64,000 nucleotides of DNA. Origin: an uncultured Clostridium sp. (GTDB lineage: Bacteria > Bacillota > Clostridia > TANB77 > CAG-508). Each line of letters opens with the position of its first letter. Position 1 is the stretch's first letter. Position numbers and translations under genes: made by a program. The stretch lies in the NCBI GenBank assembly GCA_947368535.1, contig CANBHY010000001.1, positions 1 to 64,000 on the forward strand, written 5' to 3'. Below the pieces are notes generated by a model that saw only the letters and a program-made list of their open reading frames with translations, did not search any database and was not told the DNA's origin. Positions 29,331-39,200 of the stretch are shown here, piece after piece.

Positions 29331-32300
29331 TTATATATTTTTATTTTTTAATTTTATAGCAACTAATACTGCAAGTCCTATTATTGAAATAATAGAAATA
29401 GTTACAGCTAATAACATATTTCTCGTATCTCCGTGTTTTTGGAGTTTCTATCTTTTGGTTTTCAAATTTAAAACTATATACTTCATTTTCTTCTTGAATT
29501 TCTGCACCATCTACAAAAACTCCTTTGTCATTTATCTCTACTTTTGCTACTCTATTAGATAGTTCGTAATTCTTTGGAGATTTTAGTTCCTTTATATATA
29601 CTGTGCCATATCGTAAGTCCTCAAAAGTAACGAATCCGTCTTCTTTGTTTGCCTTTACTTCTTTGATTAGTTTTGTGCATTCGCTATCTTCATAAAGTCC
29701 AAAAGTAAATTTATCTTTGATAATTTCTTTTGTTTTGCTGTCTACTTTTACTACTCTAATATCTTTTAGAATAGGCATATCTTTCATTTCAATTCTTTGT
29801 GTTTCCTTATCTTCTGTTACTGTAAAAGCTATTTCTTCTGTCATTTCAAATCCGGTATGGAGCTGTCTTTTCAATTAGTTTGTAATTTTTGTTTTCCTCC
29901 AAATTTAAAACTCTATGAGGCTCTTTTGTTGACACCCATTCGTCTACTATCTCTCCGTTTTCGTCAACTACTTGTAACTCTGCCCCCTCTAATTCTTCGC
30001 CTGTTGTAAGGTCTGTTTTTACTATTTCTACAACTTTATCTATCATTTCAATTTTCTGTGTTTCTTTGTCTTCTGTTACTGTAAACTCAATGTCTGTTGC
30101 TTTTACATAGCCATCAACTACAATTTCTTCGTGAAGTACATAACTTTCGTTCTCGATTAAATTACTAACTTTGTGTGGCTCTTTTGTTGATACCCATTTA
30201 TCAACTATATTTTTTGTTTTTGTACTTGTTACAACTAATGTTGCTCCCTCTAATTCCTCGCCTGCTATATTTACTTTTGATATTTCTACCACTTTGTCTA
30301 TCATTTTGATTTCTTGTGTTTCTTTGTCTGTTGTAACTGTGAACTCTATTTTATTTGATATTACGAATGTGTCCGGAGCATAGTCTTCATATAATGTGTA
30401 ACTTTCGTTCTCGACCAAATTATTTATTAGGTGTTTTTCTTTGTTTGATGTCCAACTGTCTACAACATTTCCGTCTTTATCTACTACTTTTAACTCTGCA
30501 CCCTCAACTTCTTTTCCTCCAATATCTTCTTTTGACATTGTTACTTGTTTATCTACCATTACAACTTTTTGAATATCTGCTGTGTTTTCTACTGTAAATT
30601 TTATTGAAGTTGCTTTTACAAAAGACTCTGGTGCTATTTCTTCTGTTAATGTAAATTCTTTTCCAACCTTTAAGCCTTCAATTTTGTGAGTTTTTTCAGT
30701 AGATACCCAAGAATCTATAATTTCGTTATTTTCGTCTGTAATAGTTAGTTTTGCACCAACTAGCTCTTTTTCTCCTGTTATATCTGTTTTACTGATTTCT
30801 ATTGCTGTTGTTTTATTTTCAATGTCTTTTTCTACAATATATTCTTTTGTTACTGTGTCCTTTTGTTCAAACACTACTTCGTGTTCTGTTTCGTCTAATA
30901 CTGCTCCCTCTATTGTTGTCAATTCCTTTAAGTGATAGCGTCCCATAGGCAAATTAGAAACTGTTAAAGTTCCATCAGCTTTTAGGTTATATTTTCCTAC
31001 TACTTTTCCTTTTTCATATATGGTTGATCCGTCTGCATAGTCAATTATTTTTTCATCTGCTACTAATTCAAAAGATATTTTTGTAAAGTCAATATCTTTT
31101 ATCATTGTTTTGTCCATATCTTCTCTTAATGCTACTTTTTTATTTAATTTTAGTGTTCCTGTTGGTTGACTATTCTTTGCTGTTACTGTAATCCAAGCGT
31201 CAAAATCTTTGTCATAATTTAATGTTGAATTTCTATTGTCTACTCTAAATGTTAGCTCTCCGTCTAGTTGTATGAAACCTGTCGGAATTTTCACTTCAGA
31301 AAGTTTGTAATTTCCTGCCTCAAGCTTTGTTTCTGTCTTTGCCACGCCCTCGCTGTTGGTTGTCCAAGATTTATAATATTTATCTCCTACTTTGCATTCA
31401 ACTTGTTCCCATTTTTCTGTGTCTTCATTTTGTCTATATAATTCAAAAGTTGCATTTGAATAAGTTACAAATTTTCCTGTCTTTTTATCTTGTTTTTGAA
31501 GTTTAATATATGCCTCGAAAGGATAATCATTTGCTACAAGTTCTTTTACTGGTGTTTTGCTATCTTTATCTATTGTTACATAGAATTGTTCTACTGTTTC
31601 TATTTCTGGAGATGGCGTATAGGTTTCATTTACTGTGTATTCGCCGTAAGCCAACAAACTAGAAGTGCCGTGTCCGTTACTTCCTGTTTTAAAAATTGAA
31701 TATTCGTCTTTTGCAAATTCGTTTAGATGTTTCTTTGCCTCGTCAAAACTACCATAAAAAGTAACATATTTTGAAAGTATTGCTGTGAACTCTGCTCCCT
31801 CTACTGTTTCTGCTACTGCATTATTATTGCTAGTTATTTTTATTACTTCAAAAGGTGCTTGTTCTACTTTGTTCTTTACTATTCCACTTGTTTTGATAAC
31901 TTTTGTATTACTATCTTTGTATGAAAGTGTGTAAGTATAAGTGTTTGTGTCCTTTGTATAGCCATTTGGTACAATGGTTTCCTTTGAGTAAAAACTGCCC
32001 ATTGGAAGACCTGCTAATGTACTTCCATTAACACTTATTTGTGCAGGTGTAGTAGTATTTGTAATTTTAATACTTGCTACTCCATATTCGTTGAAAGTGA
32101 ATTTTGCTATTTCTTCATCTTTTGAAAAATATTTTACTGTACCTTTTTTATTATAAATATCAGAACTTGCATATAAAGTATATTCAGCTCCTTTTATGCT
32201 TGCGTCTCCGTGATGGCTTGTTCCATCAACTCTATTTTGATTTCCTGTGTCTATATCTATTTTTGTTATTGTTATTTCTCCTGTTGGCTCATTATTTACG

Positions 32301-33436
32301 ATTGCTTGTGTTGCTGTTTCGTTAGGTTTTACTTCTACTCTATAAGTTTCTGTATTTAATAAGTAGCCCTCTGGACTAGACTTTTCTTTGACTAGGTAGC
32401 TACCTTTTTTGATTTTCTCTAGTGTGATTTTTCCATTTGTTACTTCTACATCTCTATTGAATCCATTTGCTCCTGTAACATTGAAAACAGCTCCCTCAAC
32501 TAAATCGCCATTAGTGTTTAGTTTGTTTAGCTCTAAATTTCCTAAAAGATTTATTTTTAAATCTAAATTCATTGTTACTGGATCATTATAGTGCATTGCA
32601 TAAAGTTGGTTTTGAACTCCCTCTCTAAATGAAAAATATATTGTTGTGTCATTATCTCTTGTTTCTTCTTTGATAATTCCCCAACTTTTCATCATTTCAT
32701 CAGATATTCTATAATTTTCTCTTGTGCAATCGTCATTTACTGTAATATTCATTGTGTTTTCGCCTTTATTGTGTGTAATTCTTATTCCCTCTGTTGTTTT
32801 ATCTATACTTGTATAATCTGCTAATACTCCGTTTGTGTCAGTTAGTGTTGTTGTTTCTCCTGCCTCTACTGTAATTGTTGTATTGCAAAAGCTAGGTTTT
32901 CTTTGCATATTATCAATTTTACTATTTATTTCATTTTTAAAAGCTACATATCTTCCTTGTACTGCCGAATCAATAAATGTTGCATTAGATTGACCTAGCG
33001 TTTCCCAGATGTATTGCTGTGTAAACACATAGTCCTCTTTTACCCATATCATATCAGAGGCTAGTATTCCTCCGTCTACTGTATAATCTCCGTGTTTTGA
33101 ATACCACCCAAAATATGCTACTTTACAAGCTCTCTTAATTGTTGCATTGGTTGGTGTATAGTATTCTCCGTTATATGCTGTACCTGTTGTAAAATCAACT
33201 CCGTGTTCAGCACAAAAAACTGTCATTCTTTCATTTGTTGCTGTATTTATCAATCTTCTAATCAATACTCCATATTGTGTATTTTGATTATCTGTTGTTT
33301 TCATTCCAGAGGCAAATTGACCTCCTGCCCAAGTTCCTGTTCCAGAAACTGCAAAAACTGGTTGTACTATGCTAAATAATGTTAGCACTAAAAGTATAAC
33401 TGCTAAAATTTTATTTAATTTTCTTGTTTTTAACAT
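29331..33436 (-). CDS. Cna-B-repeat surface adhesin with thioester-type domain and sorting signal, two CGG frameshift sites
   Basis: A 1,367-residue cell-wall adhesin that would help donor-recipient contact. Seen in order: a signal peptide (ending VQPVFAVSG), a TQXA/thioester-like domain (FCAEHGVDF with QQYIWETLG), a long series of Cna-B repeats with KTD/EKT edge motifs, a sortase signal, a transmembrane helix and a KLKNKN tail. The CGG at 29852-29854 must be skipped to read EKTAPYGFEMTEEIAF. The CGG at 29431-29433 must be skipped to read TPKTGDTRNMLLAV, which creates the sorting signal itself. Without the second shift the protein lacks its cell-wall anchor. AGGAGG precedes ATG 33436. The partner is the sortase at 5376-6131. 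Confidence 0.92.
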
Positions 33437-33463
33437 TAAAATTTCCTCCTTTAACTAAAAAAA

Positions 33464-33484
33464 GAACAAGCTATTTGCCTGTTC
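33464..33484 (-). terminator. Terminator/attenuator ahead of the adhesin gene
   Basis: Eight-base arms GAACAGGC/GCTTGTTC (one G-U pair), followed on the minus strand by TTTTTTT. It lies between the 33505 gene and the adhesin start, so it may reduce read-through into the adhesin. Confidence 0.65.
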
Positions 33485-33504
33485 CGTTTAAAATATTTTA
33501 TTTT

Positions 33505-34155
33505 TTAATGAAATAAATTTATAGTCCATTTATTGCAATATGGACAACTAAATACCTCATATCCACTAGGACAATTCTTATAATAAGTTTCATTATCTAT
33601 TTCATAATTTGTCCATTTATCGCCCCATTTTTTTATTTCTGCATTATATATTGCCTCTGCCTCTGCTTTTGAATTATACCAGTTGCTATTCGAATGAGTA
33701 CATTTTGGAGCATTATTTGTGTTATTAGTATTTTTATTTTGATTTGTATTAGTGTTTGTTTCTTCCTTTTTTTCTGTTGTATTACTATTGTTTACTTTTG
33801 TTTCTTTTACTTGTGAATCTTGCTTTGGTTGTGTTACCTGTGTTTGTTTTGTTTCTTTGTTTTTATTGATATTATTACTTTTATTTGTTTTTTCTACAAC
33901 AGGTGTTGTTGGCTCTTTTGTTGTTTCCTGTACTTTTGTTTCTTCATTTTGTATTGTTTCTGCCTGTGCTACTGTATTTTCTACTTGTTCTACTATATTT
34001 TCTTGTGTTTCCTGTGCTGTTTCACTTACTACAATATTTTCTTCTTGTAATGAATTTGTGAAGTCAACTACTTTCTCTCCTTTTTCATTTACTGCTCCAT
34101 AATAACTAAAACTTGAAATCATTGCCATAAATATAATTAAAATAATTTTTTTCAT
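33505..34155 (-). CDS. Secreted low-complexity protein with C-terminal Cys domain
   Basis: A 216-residue secreted protein: signal peptide (about residues 1-20), then about 125 residues of Thr/Asn/Gln/Lys-rich linker, then a compact C-terminal domain starting CTHSNSNWYNSKAEAEAIYN with further CPSG and SCPYCNK, likely a zinc- or disulfide-stabilised fold. The linker is typical of wall-spanning proteins. It sits between parB and the adhesin. Function unknown. Confidence 0.65.
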   Translation of the reverse strand: MKKIILIIFMAMISSFSYYGAVNEKGEKVVDFTNSLQEENIVVSETAQETQENIVEQVENTVAQAETIQNEETKVQETTKEPTTPVVEKTNKSNNINKNKETKQTQVTQPKQDSQVKETKVNNSNTTEKKEETNTNTNQNKNTNNTNNAPKCTHSNSNWYNSKAEAEAIYNAEIKKWGDKWTNYEIDNETYYKNCPSGYEVFSCPYCNKWTINLFH

Positions 34156-34344
34156 ATCTCATTCCTCCCTTTGCCTTTATTTTAGTAAGTTTGTGGGAGT
34201 AAAACAAAGGTACAATTTTTGTTTTTTTCGCTTATTTGTATATTTATAAATATATTCTTTTCAGTTAGTAAAGAGCTAGTATTTAAAAGGGGTTTGTAAG
34301 GGGGAATTTTATAAAAAATACTCCCACGATTTTTGGGCATAGTT

Positions 34345-35275
34345 CTAGCGTGCCATTTCTCTTTTTCTTTCCTCCCTACGATTATGCTCTTTTATGCACT
34401 TAACAATAAATTCTTCTGTTTCTTTTTCTGTTTTTACTTCTTCTGGGAGTAAACTATATATTCTTTCTGCATTTATTTTTATTTTTTCAACTTGGTTTGG
34501 TTTTTCTTCTCCCATTATTTCATCGATTTTTTCTGTTGTTAATTTTCCCTCTTGGCTTAATTTTTTCATATACTTTGCCTGTGTTTGTGATGGTGTTGCG
34601 TCATAAAATTGTATTCTATTAAGTAATACATATTGGTCATCTTCGTTTAGATAAGAAATCTCTACTGCTGGACTTAATGCCATTCCGTCTTTTTCTTTAT
34701 CTACTAACTCTAATAATTCTGGTATCAGTTCAGTTAGTCGTATATATCTATATACTGTGTCTTTACTTTCTCCAAATTCACTACCAATTTTGGTGGCTGT
34801 CCTTTCTTCATTTAACTTTGTCGCAACTTGCGACGAAGTTAAATCCGTTCTTTGTCCCTGATGTTTTTGTGCCTCTAACTTCATTTTATAGGCAAATGCC
34901 TTTTCTGATGGAAGTATTCGTTCCCTTTGCATATTGCTATCTACCATTATTATTGTTGCCTCATCATCCGTTAAGTTACGAATAATACAAGGCACTTCTT
35001 TTAAATTAGCAAGCTGACTTGCTCTTTTTCTTCTGTGTCCAGAAATAATTTCATAATTTCCGTCATCTCTTTGCCTTACTACTAATGGCATTATTATTCC
35101 ACCTGTTTTTACGGTTTCTACCATATTTTCCATTTCTTTATCATCATTTACTTGAAATGGGTGATTTGGAAAATCAAATAATTTTTCTAATGGTATTGGA
35201 ATTGCTTTCTCGATATTCAAAATGTCTTTTCCGTTGCACAGGCTCTAATAAATCATCTAGCTTTGGCAATGTCAT
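34345..35275 (-). CDS. parB: ParB-type partition protein, one CGG frameshift site
   Basis: A 309-residue ParB/Spo0J-like protein: the ParB box IISGHRRKRASQLANLKEVP, helix-turn-helix TATKIGSEFGESKDTVYRYI, and a charged C-terminus. ATG 35275 overlaps the parA end by 23 bases. Early in the gene an in-frame CGG (35231-35233) must be skipped to read LLEPVQGKDILNIEKAIPIP, the expected N-terminal start of the domain. An alternative start at internal ATG 35220 would delete this segment and has no ribosome site. Acts with ParA to keep the element, probably as an excised circle, in the cell. Confidence 0.92.
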
Positions 35276-36079
35276 TTCTAGTTCTTTGTTTTTCAATTTT
35301 CAATACCTCCTTACAAAAATTATCATAGGCAATAGCTGGCTTGCTGTCTTTGTCATAAGCAAATAAACTCTTTCCTGCCATTGTTCCCTCAACTGCTTTT
35401 ACTCCCTGTGGAATAATTGTGTCATAGATTTTTATTTTGCTACCATAATTGTTTTGTAGTGTTTGCAATGTTGTTTTTCCTACTTTTGTCTGCATATCTG
35501 CAAGCGTAATTAAAACCCCATCTATTTTTAGATTAGGGTTTATTCGTTTTCGTACCTTATTTATTGTTTGTATTAGCTGTGTCATTCCTTTTGCTGATAA
35601 ATAATGAGCTTGTACTGGTATTATTACACTATCACTACAAGCAAGTGCATTAAGAGTAATCATACTCAATGACGGTCTACAATCTATAATGACATAGTCA
35701 TATTTGTTTTTGACTTCATCAACATAGCTTTTTAGCATAAATTCTCTACTCATATTATTAACAAGTCCTACTTCTATTGCCTCTAAATCAATATTAGATG
35801 GTACTAAATCTACTCCCTCACTATGATGTAATATTGCTTCATTTTCTTCTAATGGAATATCTTTTATTACTTTATCAATTACAGTACCTATTGTTTTTTC
35901 AAGTTCGTCTGGGTTTCTATATCCTAAACAAACAGTAAGGTCGCCGTTGTGGATCTGCGTCTATTAGCAATACTCTCTTTCCGTTTTTGGCTAAACCTAC
36001 GCCGTAAATTAAGTGCTGTTGTTGTTTTACCTACTCCACCTTTTTGGTTAGCAATAGCAATTACTTTTGTCTTTGACAT
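35253..36079 (-). CDS. parA: ParA-type partition ATPase, two CGG frameshift sites
   Basis: A 274-residue deviant-Walker ATPase: NQKGGVGKTTTALNL (Walker A), LLIDADPQ, then YVIIDCRPSL (Walker B). In-frame CGG codons at 36002-36004 and 35944-35946 must be skipped. The first gives TALNLGVGLAKNGKRVLLID, the second DADPQGDLTVCLGYR, each exactly the conserved sequence. These two sites are the only ones where the following base is C, giving GGC glycine. AAAGGAGG precedes ATG 36079. Without the shifts, only about 24 residues of ParA would be correct. Confidence 0.95.
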
Positions 36080-36105
36080 TTGTAGTTCCTCCTTTCCTTA
36101 AAATT

Positions 36106-36128
36106 TAGTCATTAAAAAATAATGACTA
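36106..36128. promoter_or_regulatory. Inverted repeat ahead of parA, possible operator
   Basis: Perfect nine-base arms TAGTCATTA/TAATGACTA at 36106-36114 and 36120-36128, located 27 bases upstream of the parA ATG. It could be an operator for ParB or the Cro-like regulator, or a weak attenuator. Nothing in the sequence decides between these. Confidence 0.45.
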
Positions 36129-36152
36129 TGTTCTTTCGCTGTTATGTGAAAA

Positions 36153-36180
36153 AAACGAATTGTATTTCTACAACTCGTTT
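36153..36180 (-). terminator. Terminator of the first ICE gene
   Basis: Twelve-base arms with one mismatch (AAACGAATTGTA at 36153-36164, TACAACTCGTTT at 36169-36180) and a T-run follow on the minus strand. It overlaps the stop codon of the gene at 36179-36490. Confidence 0.6.
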
Positions 36181-36490
36181 ATCTACTATCTCTTAATTTA
36201 TGCCTGTCCTTTATTTCTTGTTTCTTTAATGCTGTATATAACCCTTTTGTTTGTTCTTCGCTATTTATCTTCGATATTCTTATATCTCGTTTTATAATAA
36301 ATTCTTTTGGCATTTTAAAAGTTCCAATAGCTCCTCCACCATCAAAAAAGTTATATCTTCCGTCTTTATCTTTTCCTAAATAAATTGATATAACATCACT
36401 TTTCATTGAATTAGTTAATGGTAACTCTATGCTACAAAGCATTCCTGTTTTCATTTCTTCTAATATTTGTATTGAATCTTTTTCCTGCAT
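36179..36490 (-). CDS. Hypothetical protein, first gene inside the ICE right end
   Basis: About 103 residues from ATG 36490, chosen for the AAGGAGG site upstream. It contains short beta-strands with SIELPLTNSMKSDVISIYLGK and a basic C-terminus. No recognised family, though small DNA-binding accessory proteins are often in this place. It is 90 bases inside the ICE boundary. Confidence 0.6.
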   Translation of the reverse strand: MQEKDSIQILEEMKTGMLCSIELPLTNSMKSDVISIYLGKDKDGRYNFFDGGGAIGTFKMPKEFIIKRDIRISKINSEEQTKGLYTALKKQEIKDRHKLRDSR

Positions 36491-36574
36491 TTTCTTTCCC
36501 TCCTTATTTGTTAAACTAAAAAAATAAAGCATATTTCTATGCCCTATTTCAATTCATTTTCATTTTTGGTTTTT

Positions 36575-37737
36575 TCAAAAGCTTAATATATCAATGTTTT
36601 TAGCAATTTTGGGATAAGTCATTGAATAATCCCTATCAAAGTGTGAGATCATAACATAGTCTAGTGTCTTGATTTGCTTATTTAATAGATATGGTATTAA
36701 TACTTTTTCTCCTATATCATAATTTTCTAATCCTCCTCCGTCAATTAATATTTTTTTATTTTCTGGTGTTATTATTAGTGTGCTATCTCCTTGACCTACA
36801 TCTATCATATATATTTTTAAGTTTGTATCTGCTTGATTAATTATTGATATTGTTAAATTTAATATTAGCAATAGAATTATTGTTTTTTTGCATATTTGTA
36901 TAATAAATTTTCTTTTTGGTTTTATGATATATACTAATGCTGATAAATAATATATAGTAATTGTTATGGGTTTTGGAACTTTTGTGTATATTGTAAAAAA
37001 GTTAATTTGTGAAATGTAATTAAAAATTGATACTGAAATCTCCAATATTGGTTTTATTACGAATACAAGTTGACTTGGAATGACTATTGTAGCTAAACCT
37101 AATATTTCTATTATATATAGAATTGGTGTTATGATTATCTGTATCAAAAACATTGATAATGAAGTTTTCTTGAAAGTATTTATTATGATTGGAAGTATTA
37201 AAATATTTGCAGAGATGCTTACTAATAGACTAACATATATGTATTTTAGAATTTTATTTTTTATTTCAAGTTCTTCTATTTTAGGTAAAATTATTACTAT
37301 TCCTAAACTTGCTATAAATGATAATTGAAAACCTGAATCTATTAGATTATATGGATTTATTATTAGTAGAATTAAACTAGCTAATGAAATATTTACTAAA
37401 AAATTATCTTTTTTATATATTAATTTTGATATTATATGCAAGATTGCCATTATTATAGCTCTTGCCGATGAACTACTTAAGTTTATTATAGTTGCGTATA
37501 TAATAATTATTAGTAGTAGTAGAATATTTTTTATCTTATAATTTTTTATTATATGGTCTAAAATCGCATTTGATATTAAAATTATAATTGCTATATGCAT
37601 TCCTGATATTGCAAGTAAATGTGATAATCCGCTATTTGAAAACTCTTCTTTTACTGTATCTAGTAAATTGGTTTTATCTCCGAGTATTATAGTTTCTATA
37701 AAGTTTGCTGTTTGATTTGAATAATTGAGAGTATAGA
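36575..37737 (-). pseudogene. comEC: comEC 3' fragment, cut by IS and by the ICE
   Basis: The ComEC competence channel continues here from the IS boundary: YSNQTANFIETIILGDKT, then SGLSHLLAISGMHIAI, seven or so membrane helices, and the metallo-hydrolase part IDVGQGDSTLIIT and MISHFDRD. At the second half of the HxxxDH-like motif the homology stops and ICE-derived sequence adds about 17 residues to the stop at 36575. So the nuclease-like domain is incomplete. The internal ATG 37600 (MHIAIII) is not a real start. With the upstream half behind an IS, natural competence by this gene is lost. Confidence 0.85.
36611..36633. other. Imperfect palindrome at the ICE/comEC junction
   Basis: GGGATAA at 36611-36617 pairs with TAATCCC at 36627-36633 with one mismatch. 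The ComEC sequence ends at HFDRD within the right arm. This could be the crossover region of the attachment site (attR), but without the left end it cannot be proven. Confidence 0.45.
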
Positions 37738-39200
37738 AAAAGTTGTGTAAATAAATCCTTCCGTGATAAAATAAAAAATATCAAGGAGGGATTTTTTCTA
37801 TGGGTAAAAAAGTAGAAAAAGAAAAAAATGAATTAGTAGAGGAATTTTTTAGAAAGAATGATCCGAAGAACATCAAATCAATGAGTGATATGTATGCAGC
37901 ATGGAAAGATTTCTTTGCCCCTGCTTTTCAACAATTATTAGACGCAGAAATGGAAACTAAGCTAGGATATTCAAAAAATGAACGAACAGATAACGAAAAT
38001 TACCGAAATGGATATTATCCAGAAAGAACCGTATCAACAGAAATGGGAGATATTCCAGTAAAAGTACCAAGAGATAGAAATGGAGAAATCAATTCTGATT
38101 TAGTTCCTAAATATTCCAGAACTGTAAATGGATTTGATGAAAAAGTAATTGCCATGTATGCTTTAGGATTATCAGATAAAGACATACAAGAACAAATAAA
38201 AGATATATTTGGCTGTAATTTATCGCCAGATATGATAAGTGATATAACAGACAAAATCATACCAGAAATCCAAGAATGGAAGAAAAGAAGATTAGAAGAA
38301 GTGTACCCAATCATATTTATAGATGCTACTCATTTTCATGTGCGAGATAATGGACAAATAGTAAAGAAAGCAGCATATGTAGTATTAGGAATAGATAGGG
38401 ATGGTATGAAGAAGGTATTAGATATTACGATAGGAGAAAATGAAAGTGCAAAATATTGGATGACAGTATTGAATGGATTAAAAAATCGAGGAGTTCAAGA
38501 TATTCTAGTATTATGTGCAGATGGTTTAACAGGACTAAAAGAAGCAATATCAGCTATTTTTCCAAAAACAGAATATCAAAGATGTATTGTACATCAAATA
38601 AGGAACTCTTTAAAGTATGTCCCATATACAGACAAGAAAGAACTAGCAAAGGATTTAAAGACAGTATATCAAGCATCAACAGAAGAAATAGCCTATACAA
38701 ATTTATTAGAGTTAGATGAAAAATGGAAGAATAGATATCCAGGAGCAATACAAAGTTGGATAGACAATTGGGATGTATTAAGTGTATTCTTTAAGTTTAC
38801 AGCAGAGATAAGAAAAATCATGTATACAACAAATGCAATAGAAAGCTTAAATAGTACATATAAAAGGATTAATCGTAACAGAAATGTATTTCCAACAGAT
38901 ATGTCGCTATTAAAAGTTCTATATTTATCAACATTAAAAGCAGAGAAAAAATGGTCAAGAATGATTAGTAAATGGGATTTATGCCTATCTCAATTTAGAA
39001 TTATGTATGAAGGCAGAATCTAAATTTAAGCCTAAAAATAATAGGCTTAAGAAGCAAATTTCTTAAGTCCTATTAAGTTTACACAACTTTTTCTAAAAGA
39101 TTGATTTTTTAGAAAAATATAGATAAAATAAAATTAGTTATAAAAATGTTAATTTTTTTCAAGTTATCAATCGGAAGGAAATCCGATTTACACAACTTTT
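37738..39200 (+). mobile_element. IS256-family insertion sequence with a duplicated right end
   Basis: The left end AAAAGTTGTGTAAAT (37738-37752) recurs inverted at 39186-39200, and a CCTTCCG block follows in both ends. A second copy of the right end lies at 39078-39092, 55 bases after the transposase stop. Eight-base flanks differ (AGTATAGA and ACGATAGT), so there is no clear target duplication. The element sits inside comEC in opposite orientation. Confidence 0.85.
37800..39023 (+). CDS. IS256/Mutator-family transposase
   Basis: A 407-residue DDE transposase. The Mutator-type signature is seen: IIFIDATHFHVRDNG with the first Asp, VLCADGLTGLKEAI with the second, and CIVHQIRNSLKYV, then the C-terminal AIESLNSTYKRINRNR with the Glu. 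Full family length. GGAGGG precedes ATG 37800. The gene uses CGA and CGT arginine codons but no CGG, so it is well adapted to this host's decoding. Confidence 0.95.
   Translation: MGKKVEKEKNELVEEFFRKNDPKNIKSMSDMYAAWKDFFAPAFQQLLDAEMETKLGYSKNERTDNENYRNGYYPERTVSTEMGDIPVKVPRDRNGEINSDLVPKYSRTVNGFDEKVIAMYALGLSDKDIQEQIKDIFGCNLSPDMISDITDKIIPEIQEWKKRRLEEVYPIIFIDATHFHVRDNGQIVKKAAYVVLGIDRDGMKKVLDITIGENESAKYWMTVLNGLKNRGVQDILVLCADGLTGLKEAISAIFPKTEYQRCIVHQIRNSLKYVPYTDKKELAKDLKTVYQASTEEIAYTNLLELDEKWKNRYPGAIQSWIDNWDVLSVFFKFTAEIRKIMYTTNAIESLNSTYKRINRNRNVFPTDMSLLKVLYLSTLKAEKKWSRMISKWDLCLSQFRIMYEGRI

Larger units (their letters stand above)
1..36628. mobile_element. Tn1549-like integrative conjugative element (right part)
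   Basis: Contiguous minus-strand genes for partition, adhesin, methylase/helicase, relaxase, coupling protein, T4SS ATPase, sortase and hydrolase match the gene order of the Tn1549 family. The right edge is where comEC homology ends, at about 36628. No integrase, excisionase or left end is in the window. The 3' remainder of comEC is missing too, so the element should continue left of position 1. The membership of the first 3 kb is assumed. Confidence 0.75.

Noticed and set aside
3757-29874. Treating the broken genes as pseudogenes of a decaying ICE
   Set aside because: Every break is the same one-base event at CGG and there are no extra stops, deletions or other frameshifts in about 20 kb of coding sequence. 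Decay would not be so uniform.
34345-35220. parB starting at the internal ATG 35220
   Set aside because: No ribosome site there, and the proper N-terminus LLEPVQGKDILN is encoded upstream through one CGG site.
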